This document shows, in pieces, positions 49,549-59,721 of a stretch of DNA of 64,000 nt (position 1 is the stretch's first letter; every line of letters begins with the position of its first letter). The position numbers and the translations under genes were made by a program. Under the pieces are notes generated by a model, which saw only the letters and a program-made list of their open reading frames with translations, was not told the origin of the DNA and ran no database searches. Source of the DNA: Simiduia aestuariiviva. Lineage in GTDB: Bacteria; Pseudomonadota; Gammaproteobacteria; Pseudomonadales; Cellvibrionaceae. Location: positions 978,110-1,042,109 of the forward strand of contig NZ_JACHXZ010000001.1 of the NCBI RefSeq assembly GCF_014192475.1, given 5' to 3'.

Positions 49549-52500
49549 GTGACAGACTTAACGCCCGACCTGCCCAGCCGCGACGATCCTACGCGCAAGG
49601 GCATCATCGCTTGGTTCGCCCGCAATACTGTGGCCGCCAATCTGTTGATGATTTTTATCATTCTTGGTGGATTGATCTCAGCCTTCAGTATTCGCCAGCA
49701 AATGTTTCCAGAAATCGAAATCGACTGGTTGCAGGTGCAAATTTACTACCCGGGTGCTGCGCCCAAGGAAGTCGAAGAGGGGATTACCCTTAAAGTCGAG
49801 GAGGCATTTAAAGGCATCCAGGGCTTGGAGCGTGTGATCACCTATTCTCGTCGCAGTGCATCGCAGGCCTACATCAAGGTGGCCAAGGGTTACGATCCGC
49901 AGGAAGTGCTGGACGAAGTTAAGGGCGAGATCGACTCCATCTCAAGTTTTCCCGCGGGCATCGAGCGGCCGCGCGTTGAGCGCTTTAAATACAAGCAAGA
50001 GGTATTGTATTTATCGCTCTATGGCGACATGACGCCCACCCAGTTGAAGGATTTGGGCAAACGCATTCACGAAGAAATTCAGGCGCTGCCAACCGTCAGT
50101 ATCAGCGAATACTATTCCGGGCTGGGGTATGAAATCGGCATTGAGGTCAGCAAGGACAAATTGCGTGAGTACAATTTGTCGTTCCAGGATATCGCCCAGG
50201 CCATTCGCAGTGAATCGAGCAATATGTCGGCGGGCCAAATTAAAGCTGCAGACGGTTATATTTCTCTGCGCGTCGAAAACCAAGCCTATCGCGGTTATCA
50301 GTACGAGCAAATCCCACTGATCAATTTGCACGACGGCACGGTAGTTAAATTAGGCGATGTGGCCACCGTTCATGATGGTTTTGAAGACGGCATTCAATAC
50401 TCCAAATTTAACGGCAAGAATTCCGTGGCATTTTTTATCGGTGCCACGCGCGATCAAAGCATCACCAATGTTGCCAAAGTGGTTAAAGACTATGTGGCAG
50501 ATAAGGAAAAGCAACTGCCCGACGGTGTGCACCTTGAGACGTGGGTCGATTTTACCTACTACTTGCAGGGTCGCTTGGACATGATGTTGACCAATATGTA
50601 CATGGGCGCCGCATTGGTGTTCTTTATGTTGGCGCTGTTTTTGCGGGTGAGACTGGCCTTTTGGGTCATGGTTGGACTGCCTGTGAGCTTCCTCGGTACG
50701 CTGATGTTTATGCCCATGGACTGGGTGGGTATCACCATTAACGTCGCGAGTTTGTTTGGGTTTATCCTGGTACTCGGTGTCGTGGTGGATGACGCCATTG
50801 TGATTGGTGAGAGCGCCTACCAAGAAATTGAGGATAAAGGGCAAAGTGTCGAGAATGTAATTCGCGGTGCCCAGCGGGTGGCGATGCCGGCGACTTTCGG
50901 TGTATTGACTACAGTGGCCGCGTTCATGCCTATGCTTATGGCCGATGGCCCTGCCAAGGGCTTTTCCATCGCCATCGGCGGCGTGGTGATTTTGTGTTTG
51001 TTATTTTCGCTGGTGGAATCCAAGCTCATCTTACCGGCGCACTTGGCGCACATGAAATATCGACCGCACAATCCAAAAAATCCCTTTCACTGGGCGCGCA
51101 GTCACATTGACAGTGGTTTAAAGCGTTTCGTAAGTGAAATTTATCGACCGAAACTAGAAGTGTTGTTGCGCTACCGCTATGCGGTGCTGGCAACTTTCTT
51201 TGGAATTTTGATGGTTAGCATCGGCTTATTTAATAGCGGTTTGATTCGCTTTATTGGCACACCGAAAGTGCCCAGCGACTTCCCCGATGTAAGGATTGAA
51301 ATGCAAGTGACGGCCTCGGAGCAGGCCACGCTCGACACGGCACTCGCCGTGGAAAAAATGATAAAAGATGTGGATGCGCAAATTCTTGCTGAGTACGGCC
51401 AGAGCATGATTAAAAGCATGCACGTGGATCTGCAGTCGCGCACCCGTGCACGTATCATGACCATGTTGGTTGACCCAGAGCTTCGGCCCATCGATACCTT
51501 TGAATTGGCGGCCAAGTGGCGCGAAGCACTGCCGGCGCTACCCGGTGTGAAGTCGCTCAATATTCAAGACAATTTAATGGGTAATGATCGCGACGATGGC
51601 GATATTAGCTTTCGTTTAGAGGGCGCCAATCAGGACGAGCTGGAAGCGGCCATTATGGACCTGCGCGATAAGCTGAGTACCTTGGTGGGCGTCGGCGATA
51701 TCAACGACAGTCGTCGCCAGCAAACGCAAGAAGTACAGCTTGAATTAAAGCCACTTGCCTATTCCATGGGCCTGACGCTCGCGGATGTGGCGCGCCAAGT
51801 GGGCTACAGCTTTTACGGCATTGAAGCGCAGCGTATTTTGCGCAACGGTGAAGAAATTCGCGTGATGGTGCGCTACCCCGAAGACCAGCGCAATGCCATC
51901 GGTTTGGTGGAGGAAACATTAATTCGCACACCCAATGGCGCCGATGTGCCGCTGTCGGAAGTGGCAGACTTTACCATCGTCAATGCACCGGCTGAAATTC
52001 GTCACGAAAATGGCAAGCGCTCCATAAATATTTGGGCGGCAGTGGATGCCACCCAGGCCGAGCCGCAAAAAATTGCCGGTGATATTCGCGATAACTTCTT
52101 GCCGGCGATGCTGAAAAACTACCCGAGTGTGTCGAGTTCTGTGTCTGGACGCGTGCAGGAGGAAATGGAAGATCAAGCCAAGCAGTTGCGCAATTTCATC
52201 CTCTCCATGGTAGTGGTGTTTGCGCTGCTGGCGATCCCGCTGCGGTCTTACACCCAACCCTTGATGATCATGTCAGTGATTCCCTTCGGTCTCATTGGCG
52301 CCATGATTGGCCACATCATCATGGGCTTGGATATGAGCGTCATGTCGGTATTTGGCTTGATCGCGGTGGCCGGTGTGGTGGTGAACGATTCGCTGGTGAT
52401 GGTGGACTATGTCAATAATGCCCGGCGCGAGGGCATTCCCATCACGCAGGCGGTACTAGATGCGGGTTGCAGGCGTTTCCGGGCGATTATCCTGACCTCG

Positions 52501-52737
52501 CTCACCACCTTTATCGGCGTCTTCCCAATCCTGTTGGAAACCAGTATGCAGGCGAAAATTGTGATTCCAATGGCGGTGTCGCTGGCCTTTGGCGTCCTGT
52601 TCGCCACCTTGATTACGCTCGTGATGATTCCCTGTCTGTATGTGGCCGGCGGTGACATTCGCAAGAAATTGGGCGGGTTTTGGGGCTCGGTGAGGGTGCG
52701 GTCAACACAACTGGGGCGCGGAAGTGCTGAGGGCTAG
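49549..52737 (+). CDS. RND efflux transporter permease subunit
   Basis: A 1062-residue inner-membrane proton-driven pump starting at GTG 49549 behind AAGGGA. The topology is that of AcrB: one helix ('NTVAANLLMIFIILGGLISA'), a large periplasmic loop, helices 2-6 with 'LVLGVVVDDAIVIGESAYQE' carrying the paired Asp residues of the proton relay, and a second half with 'LIAVAGVVVNDSLVMVDYVN'. The sequence resembles the broad-group pumps found with a single adaptor rather than the specialised AcrB proteins. The substrate cannot be read. A weak terminator follows. Confidence 0.94.
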   Translation: MTDLTPDLPSRDDPTRKGIIAWFARNTVAANLLMIFIILGGLISAFSIRQQMFPEIEIDWLQVQIYYPGAAPKEVEEGITLKVEEAFKGIQGLERVITYSRRSASQAYIKVAKGYDPQEVLDEVKGEIDSISSFPAGIERPRVERFKYKQEVLYLSLYGDMTPTQLKDLGKRIHEEIQALPTVSISEYYSGLGYEIGIEVSKDKLREYNLSFQDIAQAIRSESSNMSAGQIKAADGYISLRVENQAYRGYQYEQIPLINLHDGTVVKLGDVATVHDGFEDGIQYSKFNGKNSVAFFIGATRDQSITNVAKVVKDYVADKEKQLPDGVHLETWVDFTYYLQGRLDMMLTNMYMGAALVFFMLALFLRVRLAFWVMVGLPVSFLGTLMFMPMDWVGITINVASLFGFILVLGVVVDDAIVIGESAYQEIEDKGQSVENVIRGAQRVAMPATFGVLTTVAAFMPMLMADGPAKGFSIAIGGVVILCLLFSLVESKLILPAHLAHMKYRPHNPKNPFHWARSHIDSGLKRFVSEIYRPKLEVLLRYRYAVLATFFGILMVSIGLFNSGLIRFIGTPKVPSDFPDVRIEMQVTASEQATLDTALAVEKMIKDVDAQILAEYGQSMIKSMHVDLQSRTRARIMTMLVDPELRPIDTFELAAKWREALPALPGVKSLNIQDNLMGNDRDDGDISFRLEGANQDELEAAIMDLRDKLSTLVGVGDINDSRRQQTQEVQLELKPLAYSMGLTLADVARQVGYSFYGIEAQRILRNGEEIRVMVRYPEDQRNAIGLVEETLIRTPNGADVPLSEVADFTIVNAPAEIRHENGKRSINIWAAVDATQAEPQKIAGDIRDNFLPAMLKNYPSVSSSVSGRVQEEMEDQAKQLRNFILSMVVVFALLAIPLRSYTQPLMIMSVIPFGLIGAMIGHIIMGLDMSVMSVFGLIAVAGVVVNDSLVMVDYVNNARREGIPITQAVLDAGCRRFRAIILTSLTTFIGVFPILLETSMQAKIVIPMAVSLAFGVLFATLITLVMIPCLYVAGGDIRKKLGGFWGSVRVRSTQLGRGSAEG

Positions 52738-52743
52738 TTGCTG

Positions 52744-52768
52744 GAGCGATCTTTACGGGTCGCTCTTT
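52744..52768 (+). terminator. Weak hairpin after the RND operon
   Basis: GAGCGA and TCGCTC arms enclose ten bases, followed by TTT only. It probably attenuates rather than fully ends transcription. Confidence 0.45.
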
Positions 52769-52917
52769 CCTAGGCCGATTGGCTTAATTTCACTTAATCT
52801 ATTCTTAAATTAAGGCTTAACTTCCAGTTAATTCGCTCGGATTTGTAAGCCTTTGTCCTCACGGCGCGTCGGCATGCTCTGCTACAATGCAGCGCTTTGC
52901 CGAGCTGCGCCCTTACA

Positions 52918-55191
52918 ATGACACCATTTTCAGCCCAGATATCCCGACTTCGACGCCTTGCGTTGGGGCTGTGTGTGGGCGCTTGTCTGAGTGTACATGC
53001 GACGCAAGCCCCCGTTGATCTCGACCAAGCCCAGCAATTGCTATCTTCCCAGCCGGCGCGGGTAATTGAGATGTTGGCGCCGGCTGCCGCTCGTAGCGCG
53101 GAGTCCGACGAGCAACACTTGGCGCTACTGGCATTGCTCACGCGCGCCTACGTAATGCAATCTAGCCTACCAGAAGCCGGGGCCACGGCCAGCGCGCTGC
53201 TCACGGCGGCGCGACGCCAGGGCAATTTGCGTTATCAGGGTGTTGCCCTGCGCGAACAAGGCGCTATTGCGGCTGTGCAAACTCGCTACCAAGACGCGTT
53301 GGATTTGTACCAGCAAGCCATGGCCACATTCGACAAGGATATCCATCGCCGTGAACGGGGCTTAACCTTAAACGCCACCGCTCATGCCCAGCGGGCGCTG
53401 CATGAATATGGCCCCGCGTTAAGCAACGCTCGCAAAGCCCTGGCGCTGTTTCGGGAAGTGGGCGCTACCGGCGAGATGGCCGAAGCATTTAACGCCATGG
53501 GCGTAATACTTGAGCGCATGGGCGATTTAGAAGAATCGCTCGCGGCTCATTTGCAGGCCTTGGAAATACGCCGTGCGTTAAATCTCCGCTCGGGCGTGGC
53601 GGATTCGCTGTACAACATTGGCGAGATCTATCGCGAACTGCAAGATTTCGCCACTGCAGAGGGCTATTTATCGGAAAGCATTGAGCTGGATCGTTCGCTC
53701 CATAATCGCGGTAACGAAGCTTACGGTTTGTATAAGCTCGCCGACATTCAATGCGCTCTCGATAAATTTGATTTGGCCCGTCAAAACGGCGTACAGGCAC
53801 TCGCGTTGTTTCAGGAGTTGGGGGCGGCTGAAAATGTGGCCCACGTATTGACCAATTTAGCAAAATTGGAATACCGCGCTGACGACTTGGATGCCGCACT
53901 TACTTATATTAAGCAGGCTCGGTCAGAGATGCCGCTGAGTGCTGCGCCTGAAATACAGGGCAAGCTGAACCTCTATTACGCACGCATTCTATTGCGCCGC
54001 AATGCGCTGGAGCAGGCGGCAGAAGTGGTGTCAGAGAATTTGTCGATGCCTGAATTGCTAGATGCTGATTCTCTGCTCACCTTTTATCGCGTGCGCGCTG
54101 AAATCTATGAAGCTCAGGGGGATATGGCAGCGGCGTTAGCAACGCTGAAAGAACATAATCGGTTGCGCGCCCAACGGATGACTGAAATTCGCAACGAGTC
54201 GCTCGCCAAGGTGCGCGCCAGTGTTGAGTTTTTGCAGCGCGAGCAGCAATTGCAATTGCTATCGCGAGACAAAACATTAGCGGTTGAAAAATCTGCGCGT
54301 CGCACACTCGAGCGCAACGTCATGCTCGCGAGCTTAGTGTTGATCCTGTGTTTGGGGATGGTATTGCTGGGACGCTTTCAATTGCGGCGCGCCAATCTCA
54401 ACTTAAAAAATCGATTGGCCGAGCAACAAGATCAATTGCGCGTTAAAGAGTTGGCGTTGCTGGCCGCACAGGATCAGCTTGGGCGAACGCGCGATACCGA
54501 TACCCTAACGGGCCTATCTAACCGGCCATTTTTGATCGCGAATATTGAGCAAGATTGCGCGAAAAGCATGCGCGACTATCTCAATTGGCTACAGCAGAAG
54601 GCGCCGCTGCCGGTGCAGTCTGATTTAGTATTTTTTCTCGTAGATATTGATCACTTTAAGGCTGTCAACGACCGGCTTGGTCAGCAGGCGGGTGACCAGG
54701 TATTGGCACAGATGCGTGCATTGTTGACGCAGGTGTTTCGCGAAACCGATTACTTGGTGCGCTGGGGCGGCGAAGAATTTTTAATTGTCTCTCGCTTTAG
54801 TCAACGCGAAAACGCGGCACTGTTAGCCGAGCGTTTACGGGCGCTGGTGCAAAGTACGCCTTTCGAACAAGCCGAAGGCGAAGGCCTAATGCTTACGGTG
54901 TCTGTAGGCTTTGCCTGTTTTCCGTTTTATACGGATCGCCCAGGGCACTACAACTGGACTCAGGTGGTCGATATTGCCGACCTGTGTTTATACGCCGCAA
55001 AACGCAGTGGTCGCAACCAATGGGTGGGCATGACTGGGGTAGAAGGGCTGGAGCACGTAGATACCTTTCAACGGCTTTTCAGTGAGCCAGCACAGGTCAT
55101 TCGCGAGGGCTGGGTAAATCTTTACACATCGCAAGACGGTCCTGAACAGCTTGTGTGGCAATATCACGAGCTTGGCTTTAAGCCCAATTAA
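52918..55191 (+). CDS. TPR-sensor diguanylate cyclase (GGDEF domain), membrane bound
   Basis: About 757 residues. A signal-like N-terminus ('LALGLCVGACLSVHATQAP') is followed by a periplasmic TPR domain of about 400 residues ('AEAFNAMGVILERMGDLEES' is one repeat), a coiled coil, one membrane helix ('VMLASLVLILCLGMVLLG') and a second coiled coil. The cytoplasmic GGDEF domain carries the active loop GGEEF at 617-621 and an intact allosteric inhibitory site RETD at 608-611. It should make cyclic di-GMP, with product inhibition, in response to something bound by the TPR part. I use ATG 52918 over a TTG at 52897. Confidence 0.9.
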   Translation: MTPFSAQISRLRRLALGLCVGACLSVHATQAPVDLDQAQQLLSSQPARVIEMLAPAAARSAESDEQHLALLALLTRAYVMQSSLPEAGATASALLTAARRQGNLRYQGVALREQGAIAAVQTRYQDALDLYQQAMATFDKDIHRRERGLTLNATAHAQRALHEYGPALSNARKALALFREVGATGEMAEAFNAMGVILERMGDLEESLAAHLQALEIRRALNLRSGVADSLYNIGEIYRELQDFATAEGYLSESIELDRSLHNRGNEAYGLYKLADIQCALDKFDLARQNGVQALALFQELGAAENVAHVLTNLAKLEYRADDLDAALTYIKQARSEMPLSAAPEIQGKLNLYYARILLRRNALEQAAEVVSENLSMPELLDADSLLTFYRVRAEIYEAQGDMAAALATLKEHNRLRAQRMTEIRNESLAKVRASVEFLQREQQLQLLSRDKTLAVEKSARRTLERNVMLASLVLILCLGMVLLGRFQLRRANLNLKNRLAEQQDQLRVKELALLAAQDQLGRTRDTDTLTGLSNRPFLIANIEQDCAKSMRDYLNWLQQKAPLPVQSDLVFFLVDIDHFKAVNDRLGQQAGDQVLAQMRALLTQVFRETDYLVRWGGEEFLIVSRFSQRENAALLAERLRALVQSTPFEQAEGEGLMLTVSVGFACFPFYTDRPGHYNWTQVVDIADLCLYAAKRSGRNQWVGMTGVEGLEHVDTFQRLFSEPAQVIREGWVNLYTSQDGPEQLVWQYHELGFKPN

Positions 55192-55218
55192 AAAGCCGGC
55201 CCAAGGGCCGACTTTTTT
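55191..55218. terminator. Bidirectional terminator between the GGDEF and DUF819 genes
   Basis: AAAAGCCGGCC and GGCCGACTTTTTT form a stem with one mismatch and U tracts on both strands. It serves the two convergent genes. Confidence 0.85.
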
Positions 55219-55239
55219 GATCTTTATAAATACCGTTTA

Positions 55240-56472
55240 TTAACCGGCGACCAAGCGCAGTATCTGCCCGCAGAACCACGCCGCATAGGTGCCGACAGCG
55301 TAGCCCAGCACCGCTAGCAGTACGCCCACGGGCGCCAGCGACGGGTGAAAGGCTGCGGCGACCACTGGGGCAGATGCCGCACCGCCCACATTGGCTTGCG
55401 ATCCCACTGCCATATAAAACACCGGTGCCTTTAAGATACGACACATGATTAACATCATAGCCGCGTGCACGGACATCCAAATACCGCCCAGTAAAAAGTA
55501 ACCCGGGCTTTCAAAGATGGCCTTGATGTCCATGTGGGTGCCAATGGTTGCCACCAGCACGTAGATGAACACCGATCCTACTTTGGACGCACCCGCACCC
55601 TCTAAGTGTTTGGCGCGCGTAAATGACAACAGCATGCCCAAGGTGGTGGCGATCACAATCAACCAGAAAAAGGTGCTGGTCAAACTGAAGCGCGCGGTAC
55701 CTGGGTAATGGGTGCTAAACCACGGTGCAATAATGTCAGCACCGAAGTGGGCGACACCGGTGATCACAAAGCCAACAGCACAGATCAGCATGAGATCCGG
55801 CAGTGATGGGATGCGGGAAATTTCCGCTTGACGCTTCTCAACCCGTGCACGCAATTCGCCGATGGCTGAATTGTCGGCGCCAATGGACTTATCGATTTTG
55901 TCGCTGCGGCCGGCCATGATCAGCAAGACCGCCATCCACACATTGGCCACGATGACATCCACGGCCACCATGGCGGAGAAGATGTGATCTGAGGCTCCAA
56001 AGATTTCTTTCATGGCAGTTTGGTTGGCGCTGCCGCCAATCCAAGAGCCGGCAATGGTGGTCATGCCGCGCCAAACCTGATCGAGATCTGCGCCCAAGAC
56101 ATCGGGCATCGCCCACGACATAAACAGTAGGGCAACAGGGCCGCCAATGACGATACCCAAGGTGCCCGTAAAGAACAAAATCAGGGCCTTGGGGCCTAAA
56201 TTGATAATGCCTTTGAAGTCGATACTGATGGTTAGCAATACAAGACTGGCCGGCAACAGGTAGCGCGATGCCACATAGTACAGCTGTGATTGCTTATCGA
56301 TGATGCCAAAGGTGGTCAACAACGACGGCAGGAAATAACACAACAGCAAAGCCGGTATGTAGCGATAAAAGGCTCTCGCCCACGGGTGGTTGCTCTGCGA
56401 GGAGTAGAAGACGCCTCCGAGAATTGCGGCCAACAGGCCCAGCTCCACGGCATCATTGGTAATAGGCAACAT
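55240..56472 (-). CDS. DUF819 family membrane protein
   Basis: A 410-residue protein with about ten membrane helices. 'MTTIAGSWIGGSANQTAMKE' and 'AVGSQANVGGAASAPVVAAA' are the two matching signature loops of DUF819 proteins, which resemble the two inverted halves of secondary carriers. A cytoplasmic linker, 'RARVEKRQAEISRIPSLPD', lies in the middle. Function is unproven; an anion or amino acid carrier role has been suggested from the fold. It is monocistronic and convergent with the diguanylate cyclase, with a shared terminator. Confidence 0.88.
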   Translation of the reverse strand: MLPITNDAVELGLLAAILGGVFYSSQSNHPWARAFYRYIPALLLCYFLPSLLTTFGIIDKQSQLYYVASRYLLPASLVLLTISIDFKGIINLGPKALILFFTGTLGIVIGGPVALLFMSWAMPDVLGADLDQVWRGMTTIAGSWIGGSANQTAMKEIFGASDHIFSAMVAVDVIVANVWMAVLLIMAGRSDKIDKSIGADNSAIGELRARVEKRQAEISRIPSLPDLMLICAVGFVITGVAHFGADIIAPWFSTHYPGTARFSLTSTFFWLIVIATTLGMLLSFTRAKHLEGAGASKVGSVFIYVLVATIGTHMDIKAIFESPGYFLLGGIWMSVHAAMMLIMCRILKAPVFYMAVGSQANVGGAASAPVVAAAFHPSLAPVGVLLAVLGYAVGTYAAWFCGQILRLVAG

Positions 56473-56566
56473 AAGCGCTCTTTATTGTTAGTGGTTAGCG
56501 GTTGGATATCACTGCAAAGGGCAGTGCTTAGCAGTGTAAAGGACGAATACAGGCGCAGTAATCCCA

Positions 56567-56592
56567 AAAGAAAAGCCCCCTTGATTGGGGGC
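56567..56592 (-). terminator. Terminator downstream of bepA
   Basis: On the minus strand GCCCCC-AATCAA-GGGGGC is followed by TTTTCTTTT, about 90 bases past the bepA stop. Confidence 0.8.
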
Positions 56593-56684
56593 AAGCGGTA
56601 GTGCGGTAGGTCATGCCGCCACAGGGTGCTTGGTGCGGCGGCACAAATCCAGTGTGCCGACCCCGGATGACAGCGGTGTGACAG

Positions 56685-58151
56685 CTAGCGCATGTCTGCT
56701 CTGGCCTGCATTTCGCGCACGTCGCGCACGCGCTCCTGCAGGATGGCCTTGAGGTGGTAGTTGTCCTCTGCCAATTTGAGTGCATTGCGCAGTTGCACCA
56801 TGGCGGCGTCGTAAATACCGTTGAGAATAAAGTATTCAGCGCGCGCCTCGTGCACGCCCAGAATATTGCCCGCTAGACCATGGACTTCTGCCAATTGGTA
56901 CCATACAAAGGGATCAGCCTTGCGCCGGCGGGAGTGGCGCACAAGAATCTGCTCGCTTTGCAGGTAGAAACCGGCCTTCATAAGGGTATCTGCATAGGCC
57001 ATGTTGATGGGGTGGCTCGCAGGTTCTTGTTGCAATAGCTGCTGGTACAGTGCGATGGCGCGGTCATACTGTCGCTGAGCGGTGTAAATCTCTGCCAGCG
57101 CCAGTTGATAGGCCAGCTGATTGGGTTGTTTCTCAAGCAAGGGCTGAAGGGCTTCCAGCGCGCGGTCGGCCTGTCCTGTTTTGACGTAAGCCAGCGCCAG
57201 CCCGTAGCGACTGGCATCTTTGTTCAGGCTGTCGCCCTCGATTTCACTGGTAAAGCGCTTAACTGCGGATTGGGGGCTTTCCTCTTGCATCAGCAGCACG
57301 CGCGTGCGCATCAGGTGAAATGTGAGGTTGTCGCCCGGCTGCTGTCGCGGATGGCGCGAGGCGCGGTTCATCGAATCGGCGATACGGGATTCAGTCACTG
57401 GATGCGTGAGCAAGAATTCCGGCGGTCGGCGCGAGTAGCGAGTGCCACGCTGCATTGCTTCAAACATTTCTGGCACGGCATAGGGATCAAGTCCCGCGGC
57501 GACCATGGTGTCCATGCCCACTCGGTCCGCTTCCTGTTCATTTTGCCGAGAGAATCGCAGCTGGTTGTCGAGCGCGGCGGCCTGGGTCGCGGCCATTGCG
57601 GCCATGCCGGCGTCACCACCGACGGTGGCCAGCAGCACGAGGCTGGCCAGCATGGCGGCAGTGGTGGGGATGCTGGCATTTTTTTGTGCTTCGACGCCGC
57701 GCGCGAAATGGCGCTGCGAAAGGTGGCCCAATTCGTGTGCAAGTACCGAGGCCAGTTGGTTCTCTGTGCCGGCAGTGGTGAGTAGGCCCGTATGCACGCC
57801 AACCACGCCGCCGGGCACGGCAAAGGCATTCATGGTGGGATTTTTAACCAATAGCAGTTGTAAGCGTTTGTCCGGTAGTTGGCTGTACTCTGCCAGCCGG
57901 GCCAAGAGTCGCTCCAAATAGTCAATCATCAATGGGTCGTGAGAGGTAGGTACCTGCGCTCGAAACGCGCGGGCCCATGCTTCGCCCAATGCACGTTCCT
58001 GCTGGGGTGATACAATGCCGCTCGATGCATCGCCCAGCGCGGGAAGTTTTACGTCATTGTTCTGCGCAAGGGCAGTGGTTTGGAGGCTAAGGCTCAACAC
58101 CAGCCCTGTGAATAGCATTAACGGGCGACATTGGCCAATCTTTGTGGGCAC
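56685..58151 (-). CDS. bepA: M48 family metalloprotease with TPR domain, BepA-like
   Basis: A 488-residue periplasmic protease that maintains outer-membrane assembly. The signal peptide is 'MLFTGLVLSLSLQTTALAQ'. The zinc motif is H139-E-L-G-H143 in 'VLAHELGHLSQRHFA', and the third ligand glutamate is in 'NEQEADRVGMDTM'. The C-terminal half is TPR helices ('YGLALAYVKTGQADRALEAL', 'YQLALAEIYTAQRQYDRAIA'). Order and length match Escherichia coli BepA (YfgC), which degrades stalled LptD and BamA intermediates. Divergent from the TusA-family gene with about 180 bases between them; a terminator lies downstream. Confidence 0.92.
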   Translation of the reverse strand: MPTKIGQCRPLMLFTGLVLSLSLQTTALAQNNDVKLPALGDASSGIVSPQQERALGEAWARAFRAQVPTSHDPLMIDYLERLLARLAEYSQLPDKRLQLLLVKNPTMNAFAVPGGVVGVHTGLLTTAGTENQLASVLAHELGHLSQRHFARGVEAQKNASIPTTAAMLASLVLLATVGGDAGMAAMAATQAAALDNQLRFSRQNEQEADRVGMDTMVAAGLDPYAVPEMFEAMQRGTRYSRRPPEFLLTHPVTESRIADSMNRASRHPRQQPGDNLTFHLMRTRVLLMQEESPQSAVKRFTSEIEGDSLNKDASRYGLALAYVKTGQADRALEALQPLLEKQPNQLAYQLALAEIYTAQRQYDRAIALYQQLLQQEPASHPINMAYADTLMKAGFYLQSEQILVRHSRRRKADPFVWYQLAEVHGLAGNILGVHEARAEYFILNGIYDAAMVQLRNALKLAEDNYHLKAILQERVRDVREMQARADMR

Positions 58152-58330
58152 TACAGGCTCTCCTAATCGTAATCTGTGGCCACTGTATCCGGTTCAGGTG
58201 TTAGCCACCAGCGGCGGCGGGAATATGTGAGGTCGCCGAACGGGATCAGTACCGACAGTTTAGATGCGTTAATCGGTCAAGGGTTCAGCCTTTTTACATT
58301 TGTTTACTCAAGCAGACAGCAGTTTTAGAT

Positions 58331-58576
58331 ATGGACTCTCCTACAGACATAGCGCCCGATTTGGTGATTGATGCCACTGGGCTGGCCTGCCCCATGCCCC
58401 TGTTAAAGGCAAAGCAAGGCTTGAATTCGCTGGCCAGTGGCCAGATTTTAGAACTGCGAGCCACAGATGCTGGCGCTGAAAGAGATATCCCTGCATTTTG
58501 CGCCATCAGCGGTCATCGGCTATTGCAATCTGAAGCGCGCGATTCAGTATTTTCCTATTGGCTGCAAAAGCGCTAG
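58331..58576 (+). CDS. TusA/SirA-family sulfur carrier protein
   Basis: An 81-residue protein with the family signature 'DATGLACPMPLLKAKQGL', where the CPxP cysteine carries persulfide sulfur. The helix that follows and the strand 'GQILELRATDAGAERDIPAF' fit the two-layer alpha/beta fold. TusA relays sulfur for tRNA 2-thiouridine; other family members serve other sulfur routes, so the exact role is uncertain. In many gammaproteobacteria it is found between bepA and the AI-2E family permease gene exactly as here, which supports the call. Confidence 0.9.
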   Translation: MDSPTDIAPDLVIDATGLACPMPLLKAKQGLNSLASGQILELRATDAGAERDIPAFCAISGHRLLQSEARDSVFSYWLQKR

Positions 58577-58621
58577 GATTCGCACCCCAAACGAGCAAAA
58601 TTGCCCTGGAATAGACCACCT

Positions 58622-59698
58622 ATGTTAAATATTTTTCGCAGTTGGACGCAGCGTTACTTCTTTGATGAAGAGGCGGTGTTGTTGCTGTTGTTATTGGCGA
58701 TAGGATTGCTGGTGGTAGTAACCATGGGCACGATTCTGGCGCCTATGATCGCCGCCTTGATTCTGGCGTTTTTGCTACAAGGATTGGTGGTGCGATTGAC
58801 GCACATTGGGCTGCCGCAGGGGGCGTCGCTGTGGTTGGCGTTTTTGATGCTTGTGAGTTTTATTGCCTCGCTGGTGTTGATCGTTATGCCGATATTGTGG
58901 CGTCAGGTGGGCAATCTGGTTGAAGAACTGCCGCGTATGGTCAGTGTGGCCAAGGTCCAGCTAGCTCAACTACCCAGCAAATACCCCGATATCGTGTCTG
59001 AAGAACACATTCTGCAAATCACCAAACTGGCCAATATAGAGCTAGGTGAGGTGGGCCAAAGCCTGGTTACTTATTCAGTGGCCAGTGTGCCCATGCTCTT
59101 AGCGGCATTAATCTATTTGGTATTGGTACCCATATTGGTGTTTTTCTTCCTTAAAGATCACGGTGTTATTTTACAGTGGCTAGGCGGACTCTTGCCGCGG
59201 CGGCGCCCAATTATGCAACGCGTGTGGTTGGAGATGAATGAACAAATTGCTAACTACATTCGCGGTAAGGCACTGGAGATCTTGATTGTCGGTGTAGTGT
59301 CCTATGTCGCGTTCGCATTCCTTGGACTGCGTTATTCATTGCTGTTAGCCATTGCCGTGGGATTGTCGGTGCTCGTGCCATACATCGGCGCTGCAGTTGT
59401 GACCTTACCGGTGCTGTTAGTGGGATTGTGGCAGTGGGGAATTGGCTCTGAATTCTATTGGTTGTTGTTTATCTATACCGTGATCCAAGCGCTCGATGGC
59501 AATGTGCTAGTACCCGTGCTTTTTTCCGAAGCAGTGAATTTACACCCTGTGGCGATTATTTTAGCCGTATTGGTATTTGGCGGATTCTGGGGCTTTTGGG
59601 GCGTGTTTTTTGCCATTCCTCTTGCGACGTTAATCAAAGCGGTGCTCAATGCCTGGCCTACCAAAGGCGCGAATGATGCCATTGCTACCTCCGTTTGA
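58622..59698 (+). CDS. AI-2E family transporter (PerM-like permease)
   Basis: A 358-residue membrane protein starting at ATG 58622; an in-frame TTG at 58601 is less likely. It has about eight helices, with the characteristic 'VYLVLVPILVFFFLKD'-type segment (here 'LIYLVLVPILVFFFLKDHGV') and the C-terminal 'LVPYIGAAVVTLPVLLVGLW' and 'GFWGFWGVFFAIPLATLIKA'. The family includes autoinducer-2 exporters and sodium/proton antiporters; the substrate here is unknown. Its stop overlaps the region where the peptidase gene begins, so the two are translationally coupled. Confidence 0.9.
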   Translation: MLNIFRSWTQRYFFDEEAVLLLLLLAIGLLVVVTMGTILAPMIAALILAFLLQGLVVRLTHIGLPQGASLWLAFLMLVSFIASLVLIVMPILWRQVGNLVEELPRMVSVAKVQLAQLPSKYPDIVSEEHILQITKLANIELGEVGQSLVTYSVASVPMLLAALIYLVLVPILVFFFLKDHGVILQWLGGLLPRRRPIMQRVWLEMNEQIANYIRGKALEILIVGVVSYVAFAFLGLRYSLLLAIAVGLSVLVPYIGAAVVTLPVLLVGLWQWGIGSEFYWLLFIYTVIQALDGNVLVPVLFSEAVNLHPVAIILAVLVFGGFWGFWGVFFAIPLATLIKAVLNAWPTKGANDAIATSV

Positions 59699-59721
59699 AT
59701 GCCTTGATTAAGGAATTGTTT

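Noticed and set aside
57105-57785. 226-codon frame antisense to bepA
   Set aside because: It covers the HELGH and TPR part of bepA in reverse; no independent evidence.
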